Shown one piece after another: positions 1 through 10,521 of a stretch of 64,000 bases of DNA. This stretch comes from Okapia johnstoni (Eukaryota; Chordata; Mammalia; Artiodactyla; Giraffidae). How positions within the stretch are numbered: position 1 is the stretch's first letter; every line of letters starts with the position of its first letter. A program made the position numbers and the translations under genes. Under the pieces are notes generated by a model. It was not told where the DNA came from and did no database searches. It was given only the letters and a program-made list of their open reading frames with translations. The DNA lies in assembly GCA_024291935.2 (NCBI GenBank), contig CM044322.1, forward strand, positions 25,977,405 through 26,041,404, in the 5' to 3' direction.

Positions 1-293
1 ACAAGCCTCTTATCTAACAGAGCTCGTTTAAATGTTGTGGAAATTCTGCGAGGGAAGTGATGGTGTTTTTCCCACTTGCAGATGGAAAAACTGAGGTACT
101 GAGAAGCTGAGTGAGTCTTGAACCAAGGAGAAGGGATGATTCTCAGCATGAAAGGTCAGAGGCAGTGAGTAAAGGATAAGAGGATGAGTCTTATTTCTGT
201 TGATTACAACTTGAAGATCTCTCTAACCCTCCATGGATTGTCTGCTGAGGCCCCTGGAAACTTTGACCAACTGAACATTACTACAGTTAAGAG

Positions 294-497
294 CAGGGGC
301 TGGCAAACTTTTTCTGTAAAAGTCTAGATAATAAATATTTTAGGTTTTATGGGCTGTGTGATGTCTATTGCAACTCTGCAGCTCTATTGTTGTAACAGGA
401 AACCAGCCATGGAGAATATGTAAATAAATGGGTTTAGCTGTATTCTAATAAAACTTTATTTACAAAAGCAAGTGGTGGGCCAGGGTTTGCTGACCCC
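294..497 (+). mobile_element. hAT-type MITE (non-autonomous DNA transposon)
   Basis: The ends are imperfect inverted repeats: CAGGGGCTGGCAAAC on the left, and GTTTGCTGACCCC on the right, whose complement is GGGGTCAGCAAAC. The flanking 8-mers GTTAAGAG and ATTAAGGG match at 6 of 8 positions, as expected for an aged hAT duplication. The interior resembles a common mammalian Charlie-type MITE whose exact name I do not assign. No transposase is encoded. Confidence 0.8.
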
Positions 498-514
498 ATT
501 AAGGGCCTGGCTTC

Positions 515-660
515 TGAGCTCAGAAAGGCCTGGGGTAGAATCATAGCTTCACCACTACCAGCTCTGCAATCCTGAGGAATGTTCTTTACTTCCATGAGCC
601 CTAGTTTCTTCATACATAAAGTATTTCTGTGTTCTTACCTGCCTCATAGGATTCTTGAGT
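515..660 (+). mobile_element. MIR SINE fragment
   Basis: Recognised from the MIR core order: a tract resembling 'cttcaccactaccagctctgcaatcctgagg', then a 'cctagtttcttcat' tract, then 'cctcataggattcttgag'. Strongly diverged, as expected for a mammalian-wide element. Confidence 0.65.
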
Positions 661-1166
661 GCCCTGGGCCAGGAAGGAGAGAAGACTCCCAGGAGAGAGA
701 TCTGCTGCATTCACTTCATTATCCCCTCTGCAGCAGGCAGGGTTTAGTAGAGGCTCTACTGGACAGCAGCCATTGCCTTGGGAGTGATTGCCCTGTTTGC
801 AGGTATCTGTGCGGACCAGGAAGTCCAAAAGAGACTTCCTGGGCCAACTGCAATGTTAAATCAATGGGCTGCTGACAGTTTGCTTGTTGGTCAGCCTTAG
901 GGAGTGGGGAGCCACATGCCTCTGAAGCTTATGACTGTCCGAATGTATCTGGGTCTGCATGGGTGTCATCTTTAGGACTGGAAGAAGATATACAGTTGGC
1001 ACACTAGGTCCCAGGCACCATTTTTAGCAGCTCTTTCCTCAAAAACACGAGTCTTTTAGTTCTTAAAATGTCTGTGCATGTTGGTTTCTATTTTCATAAT
1101 GTGAGTATCTTTACATGTCTTACAGATACTGACCCATCTTTTTTGGTAGCTTTCTTTTACTGGGTC
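661..1166. other. Unassigned sequence
   Basis: I recognise no repeat, exon or RNA gene here. A short open frame at 579-875 runs out of the MIR fragment and has no recognisable domain. Confidence 0.5.
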
Positions 1167-1213
1167 ATGTGTGTGTGTGTGTGTGTATGTATGAGTGTGC
1201 ATGTGTGTGAGTA
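1167..1213 (+). repeat. (TG)n microsatellite, interrupted
   Basis: A run of TG dinucleotides is followed by a degenerate TG/TA tract. A short frame translates it as alternating Cys-Val and is not a gene. Confidence 0.9.
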
Positions 1214-1289
1214 TAAGTGCAGATGTGTTGGGGAAGTGGAGGAAGTAGTTTACTCTCTTTTCTCTTTAACTTTTCATTTTCCTAAAGAT

Positions 1290-1645
1290 GATGCTATTTA
1301 TTCAGTATCTACTGTTTGCCAGCTGCTTTTTACTCTATTACCAATACTTATGTATTTTGTAAAAGGTACATGTTGTTAGTAGTAGTGGTGTAGTCGCTAA
1401 GTCATGTCTGACTCTTGCAACCCCATGGATTGTAGACTGCCTGGCTCCTCAGTCCACAGGATTTCCCGGGCAAGGATACTGGAGTGGGTTGCCATTTCCT
1501 TCTCCAAGAGGTACATGTTAGGCCTTATTATTCCTATTTGCAAATGATGAAACTGAATCTGAGAGAGGAAGGGAACTTGATTGTCCAAGGCCTCCCAGAC
1601 AAAACATAGGAAGGTCAAGGCCAAACTCAGGGCTACTCAGCACAG
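1290..1645 (-). mobile_element. MIR-like element, split by a Bov SINE
   Basis: The left part holds 'tttattcagtatctactgtttgccagctgc' divided by the insertion from a right part with 'gatgaaactgaatctgagagagg' and 'gtccaaggcctcc', the antisense MIR core. The Bov SINE at 1375-1508 separates the halves. Confidence 0.6.
1375..1508 (-). mobile_element. Bov-tA/BovA2 SINE, 5'-truncated
   Basis: Antisense Bov SINE: 'gtagtcgctaagtcatg', 'accccatggattgtag' and 'ggatactggagtgggttgcc' are diagnostic. An exact 11-bp duplication AGGTACATGTT lies at 1364-1374 and 1509-1519. The tRNA-derived head is missing. It inserted into an older MIR-like element. Confidence 0.92.
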
Positions 1646-1821
1646 AAACATATTCTTTCTTTCTAGATCACCAATCAGTCACTTTCCCCTTTAACTAGTC
1701 CCCTGCAAAGCCAGTGTCCATGGTTGTTGTTCCAATATGTATATTATAATAGAGTTTGATATTCCATCTCAAATAAAAAGGATACCCGCACATTTTATAT
1801 CCTCTTCTTAAAAGAAAATTA

Positions 1822-2400
1822 GTTGCATGCATCAGGATGGCTATTATTTTAAAAAACAGAAAATAACAAGTGTTGATGAAGATGTGGAGAAATTGGGATC
1901 CTTATGCCCTGTAGGTGGGATTGTGAAATGGTGTGGTCGCTATGGAAAACAGTATGGCAGTTCCTCAAATTAAAAATAGAACAATCACATGTTCCAGCAA
2001 TTCTTCTTCATGATATATACCCTAAATAATTGAAAGTGTGGTCACAAAGAGATATTTGTATACCCATATTCATAGCAAAATTATTCACAATAACCAAAAA
2101 GTAGAAACAAATCAGGTATCCATGATGAATGACTGGTATCTCCCTACAATGGAATATTATGCAGCCTTCAAAAGGAAGAAATTCGGACACAGACTACAAC
2201 ATGGATGAACTACGAGAACATTATGCTCCGTGAAATAAGCCAGTCACAAAAAGATAAATCCTGTTTAATTCCATTTATATGAGGCATTTTTAGAGTAGTA
2301 AAATTCATAAGACAGAAAGTAGAATGGTAGTTACTAGAGGCAACTGTTTTGATATCAATTTGAATAGTATTTGCTTTAGTGAAAAAAAAAAAAAACAACA
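1822..2400 (+). mobile_element. L1 LINE 3' region (old mammalian subfamily)
   Basis: The sequence follows the typical L1 3' order: 'aggatggctattatt', 'gatgtggagaaattggg', 'acaatggaatattatgcag', 'acatggatgaac', 'gaaataagccagtcac' and 'agaatggtagttactagagg'. It ends near an A-rich run at about 2381-2396. It covers the very end of ORF2 and the 3' UTR and has no usable frame. Confidence 0.85.
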
Positions 2401-2414
2401 GTGATTTCTTCCCC

Positions 2415-2580
2415 TGTTTATGCATCAGAATCCTCTGGTAACCTCGTTATAAATCAGTTGCTATGACAAATACAAGGCAGATTCCTGACCCCACTCAGAT
2501 CCCCCTTGGCATGAAGGCCAGGAGACTGTATTTCTGTTAAGCTCTTTGGTGATTCTGGTACCCAGTGTTTGAAAACAACC
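2415..2580 (-). mobile_element. MER5-type hAT MITE fragment (probable)
   Basis: Diverged match to the MER5A layout: 'gcatcagaatcctctgg', 'gattcctgaccccactcagatc' and 'actgtatttctgttaagctc'. The termini are not clear, so the boundaries are approximate. Confidence 0.5.
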
Positions 2581-2937
2581 AGCATAAACAATTCCTCCTC
2601 CCAGAAACAAGACCAGCTTTGTATCCTTAGTGAGGCATTTGGAGCTGCCTGCCTGTTTCCACTCCTTGCCCTGAAAAGGTGGTCCTGTCTATACAGACAC
2701 TGTAACCACCGCCTGTGACTTGCCCCATCCTGCATCATGCCAAGAGCATCTCCTGTGAAAAGGACAACAGAGTATTCAAATGAATGGGAGATCTGAGCAG
2801 ATTGAGCAGACCTCTCTGTGTTATCTTCTCGCACTCTCCAAGTATATCAAGTGGCTATCTTTGGGCACTATTTACAATAGCCAGGACATGGAAGCAACCT
2901 AGATGTCCAGTGACAGATGAATGGATAAAGAAGTTAT

Positions 2938-2938
<1 letters not shown>

Positions 2939-2976
<38 letters not shown>
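2939..2976. repeat. (TA)n microsatellite
   Basis: An almost pure AT run inside the L1 3' region, at the point where related L1 copies read 'gtggtatatatac'. It probably grew from that short TA seed. Confidence 0.95.
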
Positions 2977-2985
<9 letters not shown>

Positions 2986-3248
2986 AAATGAAATATTACT
3001 CAACCATGAAAAGGAACAAATTTGAGTCAGTTGTAGTGAGGCAAATGAACCTAGAGCCTGTTGTACAGAGTGAAGTAAGTCAGAAAGAGAAAATCAAATA
3101 TTGTATATTAATGCATACATATTGAATAATGGTACTGATGAACCTATTTGGAGGGCACAGATAGAGACACAGATGTAGAGAATGGACTTGTGGACAGAGC
3201 AGGGAAAGGAGAGGGTGGGACAAGTGGGATAGTAGTATTGACATATAG

Positions 3249-3463
3249 ATACTTGGTTGTTCTTTAGTCGCTAAGCTGTCTGGTTCTTTGTGACCCTATG
3301 GATAGTAACCTGCCAGGCTCCTCTGTCCATGAGATTTCCCAGACAAGAGTACTGGAGTGGGTTGCTAGTTCCTTCTCCAGGGGATCTTCCCAACCCAGGG
3401 GTCGAACCCACATCTCCTGAAATGGCAAGAGGATTCTTTACCACTGTTCCACCTGGGAAGCCC
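3249..3463 (-). mobile_element. Bov-tA/BovA2 SINE, near full length
   Basis: Antisense Bov SINE from 'ttggttgttctttagtcgc' to 'ccacctgggaagccc'. The 7-mer CATATAG flanks it at 3242-3248 and 3464-3470. It is inserted in the L1 at 2862-3697 and is therefore younger than it. Short frames on both strands here are SINE translations. Confidence 0.95.
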
Positions 3464-3697
3464 CATATAGGCACTACCACGTATGGAACAGATAGCTAGT
3501 GGAAAGCTGCTGTGTTACACAGGGAGCTCAACTCAGTGCTCTGTGATGAACTAGAGGAGTCAGATGAGGTGGGGAAGGGAGGCTTAAGAGGGAGGGGTTA
3601 TATATATACTTATAGCTGATTCACATTATTGTACAGCAGAAACCAACACAACACTGTAAAGCAATTATCCTCCAATTAAAAATAAAAAAATAATCAA

Positions 3698-4254
3698 ATG
3701 TAAAAACCAAAAAAAGATTGCATTGGAAATATACTTCCACTGTTTGCTATGCAGCCTCTTCCTCCCATGGAGTAGTTGGGCATCAGTAAAATGACACTTT
3801 TTGACTCTGCTGATACAGTGATTGATGAGTAAGTAATGTGATAGCTTCATTTACCATCAAAATCAATTATTGAACTGCCATACAGTTATATTTGCTGCTG
3901 AGAAACATGATGTCACAAGAATCAACCCTTGGGTGCTTATTAGGGTTGGGATTGGATGGAGAGGGAATGATGGGTTAGGACACAGGCGCTCCAAGCCTGG
4001 AATCAAAGCTGGTTCTGCTCACTCAAAAAACTCCCTCTGGGGGATGGTTTCTCTTAGATGAGGTATAGCAAGGTGATGATCATTCTGGCCTCCTGAGGAT
4101 CTGAGTAGAAGAGGCCCAGAGAGTGTTTGGCCCAGGACTGACCCATTGTCATGAGCTGATTTCCTTACCAAGTATTAGCGTTGTAGTTCTTTGTACTTCT
4201 CCAGGGGATTTTGTTCTCCTGTAGTTCTCTTGTGGTTTTGTTAACACACACAGA
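3698..4254. other. Single-copy-looking sequence
   Basis: No repeat family, exon signature or RNA gene was recognised. A 63-residue frame at 3870-4061 has no recognisable domain. Confidence 0.45.
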
Positions 4255-4592
4255 GCCACCTCATCTGGTTAAAAACTAGCTCCTTGTCTGCGTCTCCATT
4301 CCTACCCTGCAATTAGGTTCATCAGTACCATTTTTCTAGATTCCATATATATGTATATATATGCATTATATATATACATATATATGTATATATATATTTG
4401 TGTGTTAACATATGATATTTGTTTGTCTCTTTCTGACTTAGTTCACTCTGTATGACAGACTAGGTCCAACCACATCAGTACAAATGACCAAATTCTGTTC
4501 CTTTTATGGCTGAGTAATTATTCAATTGTATATATATATATACCACATCTTTGGGAACAAGAGGGTGGGATGAATTGGGGGAGTAGCATCTA
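4255..4592 (-). mobile_element. L1-BT 3' fragment, mostly inverted
   Basis: The antisense L1 3' region includes 'ccattcctaccctgcaat', 'ggttcatcagtacc', 'ttctgacttagttcactctg' and 'ttatggctgagtaat'. At about 4553 the strand switches and 'aagagggtgggatgaattgg' reads in the sense direction. A (TA)n-rich tract lies at 4346-4397. The structure suggests 5' inversion with internal loss. Confidence 0.75.
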
Positions 4593-4772
4593 CTGTCTGT
4601 TGAATTGTCTGCATTTTAAAATCTCCTGGATCTCAAATATTGTAAGCAGTAACATAGCCAAATACATCTGGGGTGAGTAAGGAAAGAATTTATAGAGTTT
4701 CGGGGTTGGGTAATTGTATGTTCTTTTTAAAATTCTTCTTTTAATTGAAATTTTTCTCCACTAAAAATATAC
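4593..4772. other. Short unassigned spacer between L1 pieces
   Basis: AT-rich sequence between two L1 pieces. I cannot tell whether it is older genomic DNA or a filler from a complex L1 insertion. Confidence 0.4.
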
Positions 4773-5237
4773 AACAATATATATATGCATTAATATGTGA
4801 TATTTGTTTTTCTCTGTATGTCAGACGCTAGGTTTATCCACATCATTACAAATGACTCCATTTCATTCATTTTTATGGCTGAGTAATATTCCATATGCAG
4901 ACATAGAGAATGGACTTGTGAACATAGGAGGACAGAGAGGGTGGGAGGAATTGAAAGAATAGCATTGACCTATATACACTACCATGTGTAAAATAGATAG
5001 CTAGTGGGAAGCTGCTGTGTATCACAGAGAGCTCAGGTCAGTGCTCTGTGATGACCTAGAGGGGTGGGATGGGGGTGGGGTGTGGAAGGGAGGCTCAAGA
5101 GGGAGAGGATATATGTATACATACAACTGATTCACTTCATTGTACAGCAGAAACTAACACAACAATGTAAAGCGATTATGCTCCAATTTTTTAAAAAGTC
5201 TAGAAGAATCTACAAAATTAAAAAAAAAAAAAAAAAC
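4773..5237 (+). mobile_element. L1-BT 3' end with inverted 5' part
   Basis: About 4773-4896 is antisense ('gtcagacgctaggtttatccac', 'ttatggctgagtaatattcc'). About 4897-5190 is sense ('agacatagagaatggacttg', 'agatagctagtgggaagctgc', 'aacaatgtaaagcgattatg'). An A-run follows at 5220-5236. The head-to-head join at 4896/4897 is the mark of twin priming. Confidence 0.8.
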
Positions 5238-5377
5238 AACTAGCTCTTCACTTCCCAGCTGTGGAATCCAAAGGTTTCAACTTCCTTTGGCAATTTGGAA
5301 GCTACATGAAGGAAGAGGTTTTAGAGGGAGAAACCCAGAGAGTCAGAATTTGGAGAGTGACACATAATTAAGTTATT

Positions 5378-6065
5378 ATATTACTTTCCTAGGGCTGCCA
5401 TAACAAATGAGCACAAACTGCATGGCTTAAAACAACAGACATTTATTCTCTCATCGTTCTGGAAGCCGAAAGTACAAAACCTAGGTATCAGCGGGGCTGT
5501 GCTCCCCTGAGACCTCTAGGGGAGGATCCCTGCTGGCTTTTTCCAGCTGCTGGTGGCTCCTGGCATTCCTTGGTTTTGTGGGAGCATCACTCTAGTGTCT
5601 GTCTCCAGCAAATATCTGTTTGTTCATCTTTACATGCCATCCTGTTGAGACCCTCTGCCTCTCTTCTTACAAGGACACCAGTCATTGGGTTTTGTCATTG
5701 TTTAGTTGCTCAGTTGTGTCCGACTCTTTTGCAACCCCATGGACTGTAGCCCGCCAGACTTCCTCTGTCCATGGGATTTCCCAGGCAAGAATACTGGAGT
5801 GGGTTACCATTTGCTTCTGCTGGCGATCTTCCCTACCCAGGGATCAAGCTTGTGTCTCCTGCATTACAGGCGGATTCTTTACTGCTGAGGCACCAGGAAA
5901 GCCCAGACTAAATCCAAGACTTTTTCTCTAGGCTCTTAAACTAATTACATCTACAAATAAGGTTCCAAATAAGGTTTTTCTAAAACTCTTTCCAAGTAAG
6001 GTTCACGTTCTGAGCTTCCAGGTAGATTTGAGTCTGGAAGGAGATATCTTTCAACCTACTTCAGG
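5378..6065 (+). mobile_element. Ancient mammalian MER-type repeat, split by a Bov SINE
   Basis: Begins 'ctttcctagggctgccataac' and continues with 'ggcttaaaacaacagacattt', 'cagctgctggtggctcctgg' and, after the SINE, 'ttaactaattacatctgc'-like and 'gttccaaataaggtt' motifs. Four other copies are at 24.87, 44.63, 52.67 and 57.92 kb. I know the sequence type but do not assign a family name. Confidence 0.7.
5694..5905 (-). mobile_element. Bov-tA/BovA2 SINE, near full length
   Basis: Antisense copy from 'gtcattgtttagttgctc' to 'gcaccaggaaagccc', with the tRNA-related head at the right end. It lies inside the ancient repeat at 5378-6065. A 103-residue frame crossing both is not a gene. Confidence 0.92.
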
Positions 6066-7327
6066 TATTAACTGCATCGCCAGTCCTGATACCCACATGA
6101 CAGAGGGGGGAAATTGCAGTGAGAGGAGGAAGCCTTGCTTTCTGTGGAGCCAAAACATCCTCGGAGCACTGGCTTTGTGGCTTCCCTTGGAGATGTGACC
6201 CTTCCAAAGGGTTTGAATCGCCCCAATGAGGAGACTTGAAGATGAGTCTATGTTGGGGACCCATTCCGCCAAGGATCAGTTGGCTCCAACTGCCCGAGCA
6301 GATAGAAGTGGAGGAAATTGTTGTTTTAGCGAGAACATTAGCTGTGCTAGTCTCTTAAACGTGTTCCTCTGATTATGCGTTTGAGGGTATGAATTAATCC
6401 GCAGCACAGGGATGCTGAATACATTGTGCTTTTGCAGTCAGGCTGACAGTGTTTTATCTGAACCAAACATCTGACTTTCACCCCAGGCAGATTTCTCTTC
6501 AGGTTGTAATTATTCTGGAACAAACAGAGAAAATAGGAAGGAGCCCCTCCATGGGAACCACGATGCTCCCGGTATGGAAGGATTCCTACTGAAAATCTTC
6601 AAAACTGCATCCTTATGTTGGTCTGGATAATTGCCGTCCGAAGTCCTGCTTCCCTGTTCTGTGTAGATGAGTCCTCAAAATTATTTTTCAAAAAGGAAGA
6701 AAGAAAGAAAAGGAATGAAAATAGATCTCATTTTCAGATTACATACCATTCTATGCAACTCTTGGTGATCACATTGTTCCTTGGAGCCAAACCAGAACAA
6801 AACCCTGACTCTCCACACTTAACGCCTTCAAAGCCGTCTTCTTCATCTTCCTTTTGAAAATCAAAATCCTTTAAGGCCCAGGGCAGGCATGAACCCTGAT
6901 GTGACCGATGCTCAGACAGGAAGATAACTGGGGGCAAAAACTCTGCTGATTCTGATGTAACTTCAAAATGCTTTGATTTTATGGCTCCAGAGAGACATTT
7001 GCACACTTCTACAGAAATTTCTGTAGTCAACAAGAAGGAAATGGGGAGAGGGGAGGAATCAAAGTGTCTGCAAGAAACTCGAGAACTTTGACTGTACTTT
7101 CTTTTCTTGAAAGTAGGAAGATCTTGAATAAACATTTTCAAGTACATGTCATTCACTGTGGTCAGTGGGAGCCCAAGGTCCTGCTTCAGGAGCCGCCCAG
7201 TGACTGGGTGAGTCCATCAGCAGCTCGGTGCCCATCCTGTGTCCCAGCCATCTGCCAAGTGATGGGCCCCCTCTTCCAGCTCATTTGACGTCTTTGCTGC
7301 TTGCCGCCCTGGCTCTTAGACTCAGTA
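6066..7327. other. Repeat-poor single-copy stretch
   Basis: About 1.26 kb with no recognised transposable element. The part at 6300-6560 is AT-rich and non-repetitive. On the minus strand at 6734-7156 there is a 140-codon open frame with an acidic stretch (KEDEEDGFEG). I do not recognise its product, and it could be chance. Confidence 0.5.
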
Positions 7328-7341
7328 TTTTAAAAAGAAAG

Positions 7342-7545
7342 ATGGTCCACTGGTTCAGAATTCACCTTGCAATGCAGGGGTGGGGACACATGTTTGATCC
7401 CTGGTCAGGGAACTAAGATGCCACATGCCGAGGGGCAACTAAGTCTACACGCCACAATGAGAGAGAAGCCCGTGCACCGCGATGAAGATCCCATGTGCCG
7501 AAACTAAGACCCAACCCAGCCCAATAAATGAATAAATGAAAAGTT
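7342..7545 (+). mobile_element. CHR-type tRNA-Glu SINE
   Basis: Reads 'ggtccactggttcagaa', 'tgatccctggtcagggaac', 'aagatgccacatgccg', 'gaagcccgtgcaccgcgatg' and an AATAAATGAATAAATG tail. A 14-bp target duplication with one mismatch (TTTTAAAAAGAAAG at 7328-7341, TTTTAAAAAGGAAG at 7546-7559) bounds it precisely. Confidence 0.92.
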
Positions 7546-7559
7546 TTTTAAAAAGGAAG

Positions 7560-7643
7560 TTATACAGATTTATATTATTTTTCATATTCTTTTCTGTTAT
7601 GGTCTACCACGTTATTGACTATAGTTCCCTGTTTAAAAGAATG

Positions 7644-7674
<31 letters not shown>

Positions 7675-7770
7675 AGAACTGAGTCACTTTGCTGTATAGC
7701 AGAAATTAACACAATATGGTAAATCAGCTATACTTCAATAAAATAAATTTTAAAAAATAATAAAAATAGA
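7560..7770 (+). mobile_element. L1 3' end with inverted 5' segment
   Basis: About 7560-7640 reads antisense ('tttctgttatggtctacc', 'gactatagttccctg'). About 7672-7760 reads sense ('actgagtcactttgctgtat', 'cagaaattaacacaatatgg', 'cttcaataaaataaatt'). A TA/TG microsatellite lies at the junction (7641-7675). Confidence 0.7.
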
Positions 7771-8465
7771 CAAGACAAAAAATAAAATGAAAAAGAAAGA
7801 CAGGTTCTCATGCTTTAATTTCTCTTGCAAAATCCAAGGCTGTGGAAATCCTATACATGCATTAGGAGGAGAGCCCCTCCGCTGCCTGGCCGCCCCCTAC
7901 CCCACATCCCCCAGGCCCCACTTTGCCTCCCTTTCCTGAGTCAACGGGATGGGGATGCAGGAGAGCACCCCTTGAGCTGGTGGCTGTGGACAGCGAGGTG
8001 AGGTGGCAGGGGCAGCTGACCTCAGGTTGTACAAGACGTCCATCTGTGGCTTAGACCCGGACGACTTCAACTGAACTGAGAAGACCCCCTCAAGAATCTC
8101 GGGGACCACTCAGTCCCTCTCTCCCTTTGGTCTCACAAGGCTCTTTTGTCACGTGCACGCAAAGTGATGCTCTTGTGCGACCTCTCGAGGACTCGTGAGA
8201 AGAGAAGGAGGAGGACTTTTGGCCCCGTATCTCAGATGAGGAAGCTCAGGTGTAAAGTCTCACCGTGACCTGCAGACATTTCCTAGGCCTCAGGGCAGAG
8301 GTCTCTGGATGAGCCAGTGGACTAGAGAGGGTGGCCAGTGTTCCCACCCCAGAGCATGCCGGGGTAAGGAGCGTGGTTGCCACCTTCCCGTTTCTCCTCC
8401 CTTCCTTGCTCATCTCCCTGTGAAGCAGGAGGTGTTGCCTCCTTCATTCCTCATAAAATATAGAT
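7771..8465. other. Unassigned sequence, GC-richer at 7870-8360
   Basis: No repeat or gene recognised. The right two thirds are richer in GC than the flanks but CpG-poor enough that I do not call an island. Confidence 0.4.
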
Positions 8466-8606
8466 GCTGCTTTAAACTGTAATCCAAAAAGGCACATGCA
8501 CCCTGAGTTCATAGCAGCACTGTTCACAACAGCCAAGACACGGATATAGCGTAAATGTCCCTCGACAGATGAATCAATAAAGAAGGTGGGGTATGTACGT
8601 GTATGT

Positions 8607-8735
8607 GTGGATACTCGCTCAGTCGTGTCCAGCTTTTTGTGACTCTATGGACTGTAGCCTGCCAGGCTCCTCTGTCCGTGGAATACTCTAGGCAAGAATA
8701 CTGGAGTGGGTTGCGATTTCCTTCTCCATTGTATG
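8607..8735 (-). mobile_element. Bov SINE fragment
   Basis: Antisense piece with 'tactcgctcagtcgtgtcc', 'gactctatggactgtagcc' and 'atactggagtgggttgcg'. The tRNA-related head is absent. A TG/TA microsatellite follows at once (8729-8754). Confidence 0.9.
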
Positions 8736-8756
8736 TGTGTGTGTATATATACATAG

Positions 8757-8876
8757 TTGTTGTTGTTCAGTCACTAAGTCATGTCCAACTCTTTGCGACC
8801 CCATAGGCTGCAGCACACCAAGCCTCCCTGTCCCTCACCATCTCCCGGAGTTTGACTAAGTGCATGTCCATTGAAT
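8757..8876 (-). mobile_element. BovB LINE 3' fragment
   Basis: Antisense BovB 3' end: 'gttgttgttcagtcactaag', 'cccataggctgcagcacacc' and 'ctccctgtccctcaccatc'. The 'cagcac' and 'tcaccatct' parts separate it from the Bov SINE, which shares only the first about 60 nt. Confidence 0.85.
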
Positions 8877-8886
8877 ATTATTCCAT

Positions 8887-8945
<59 letters not shown>
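8887..8945. repeat. (TG)n(TA)n compound microsatellite
   Basis: About ten TG units run directly into about fifteen TA units, inside the L1 at 8466-9385. Likely highly polymorphic. Confidence 0.95.
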
Positions 8946-9385
8946 TACTCAGCCATATATGGAATATTATATGTTGTAGTCCATTGTAGTAGCCACAGTG
9001 GAATACTACTCAGCCATAAAAAAGAATGAAATAATGTCGTTTACAACAAGGATGGACCCCGAAATGATCATCTAAGTGAAGTAAGTCAGAAAAAGAAAAA
9101 TAAATACCATATATCTATGAAACAGAAACACAAATATAGAGAAGGGAGGCTGGGGGAAGGATGGATTGGGAATTTGGGATTAGCAGATGCAAACTACTAA
9201 TATACAGGATGAATAAGCGACAGGGTCCCAACTGTATAGTACAGGAAACTATATGCAATATCCTAGAATCAACCTTAATGGAAAAGAATATATATGTGTG
9301 TATAATCGAATCACTTTGTTGTACAGCAGAAATTAACTCAACATTGTAAATCAATTATATTTCAATAAAATAAATTTAAAAAATC

Positions 9386-10305
9386 TTTCGGCAGCCACTT
9401 AACCGACATCCAGGTTAAGGGGGGGGTCTGTTGCAGGAATTCAGACTGTGACTTCGCTCTCCCCTCTATGACACATGTCTGAGAGCTCCTAGTTTTGAAG
9501 AAATAAATAATGGAATTGGTGCAGTCTAATGGCACAGAGCTGGCTGCAGCTCACTCCGCTTGACGTCAATTTGTAACTATAATCGGTTAGGTATTTGAAA
9601 GGAGTTGGGATTTGGAATTCTCTTCTCCTGGAGCACCACACAGAATAGAAGGCTTGCAGAGACCCTGGAGACCCCCTCAGACAGAGAACATTTATCATGG
9701 ACTTGGACAGAGGAGGATTTTCAAAGATTTATGTTGTTCGTAAATGTCTTTTAACCCATTGTGGTCAAGGAGCCTCTTCCATTGCGTGAGAATGATGGGA
9801 CATTGTTAAGATAACTATAATAAGGTGGGGACCCTCACTGAAGGCAAGGAGCCCAATCTGGGGTGTATCCACCCTAACTCCTGCCCCAACGTGGGAATCC
9901 CTTACTCCCTTCTCTGGGAGGATGGACTTGGTTTGCATCTTCAGTCTGCTTGGAACCTCTCAGGAATTCTTGGCTCACAGGTATCTGAACGGATACAGAG
10001 GAGGGGCAGATCAGGCTCAAAACTCAATCCCGCATGTTACAGACTTTTGCATGTTGGAACCAGACCTAGGTGTGGAGTTAGGAGTGTGGAAGGCTATTGG
10101 GGAGCAGCACGTGTGAAAGGTGAGGGAGGGAGAGGGTCACGTGAGGAAGCCTCGATGGAGACCTGGCAAAGCCCAGAGGGAGCCCCAGAGCAGACAGCTC
10201 ATTAAAGGGGTTGTGTCTTGGGTGGCCCTTGGACTCCCTCCTGGCTGCATCCTTGGCTGAAACATTGAGGCTGATTTCTCTCCTCTCTTTTTTGTCCTTT
10301 CCTAC
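9386..10305. other. Single-copy-looking sequence
   Basis: No repeat or exon recognised. A palindromic CRE-type octamer TGACGTCA lies at 9561-9568. A 126-residue frame at 9825-10205 has no recognisable domain. Confidence 0.45.
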
Positions 10306-10313
10306 CTCTAATC

Positions 10314-10513
10314 CAGTGGTTCTCAACCAGAGGAAATTTGGCAGCATCTGGAAACATTTTTGGTTGTGATAACTGGGTGAAGTGCTGTCAACATCTAGTG
10401 AGCAGAGGTCCAAGATGCTGTCAAGCATCCTATATGAACAAGACTGTCTCTCCATAACAAAGACCTCCCTGGTCCCAGTGTGCACAGTGCTAAGGCAATG
10501 CTGGGAAACCTTG
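10314..10513 (+). mobile_element. MER20 hAT-Charlie MITE
   Basis: Starts CAGTGGTTCTCAACCAGAGG and contains 'gaaacatttttggttgtgat', 'acatctagtgagcagagg' and a terminal 'ctgggaaaccttg'. An exact 8-bp duplication CTCTAATC flanks it at 10306-10313 and 10514-10521, fixing both ends. No coding capacity. Confidence 0.93.
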
Positions 10514-10521
10514 CTCTAATC

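Larger units (their letters stand above)
2862..3697 (+). mobile_element. Ruminant L1 (L1-BT type) 3' end, interrupted
   Basis: Reads 'tatttacaatagccaggacatgg', 'aatattactcaaccatg', 'agtgaagtaagtcagaaag', then after the SINE 'gatagctagtggaaagctgctg' and 'caacactgtaaagcaattatcc', ending in an A-rich tail. The 5' side is truncated. A (TA)n expansion and a Bov SINE lie inside it. Confidence 0.9.
8466..9385 (+). mobile_element. L1 3' region with nested SINE, BovB piece and microsatellites
   Basis: Sense L1: 'tagcagcactgttcacaacagcc', 'agatgaatcaataaagaagg', then after the insertions 'gaatactactcagccataaa', 'agtgaagtaagtcagaaaaag', 'ttgttgtacagcagaaatt' and 'caataaaataaatt'. The 5' end is truncated. 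The nested elements are listed separately. Confidence 0.85.

Noticed and set aside
3290..3499. Recurring peptide type with 'SRQEYWSGL' in many frames
   Set aside because: It is a translation of the Bov SINE and occurs wherever a SINE copy keeps that frame open.
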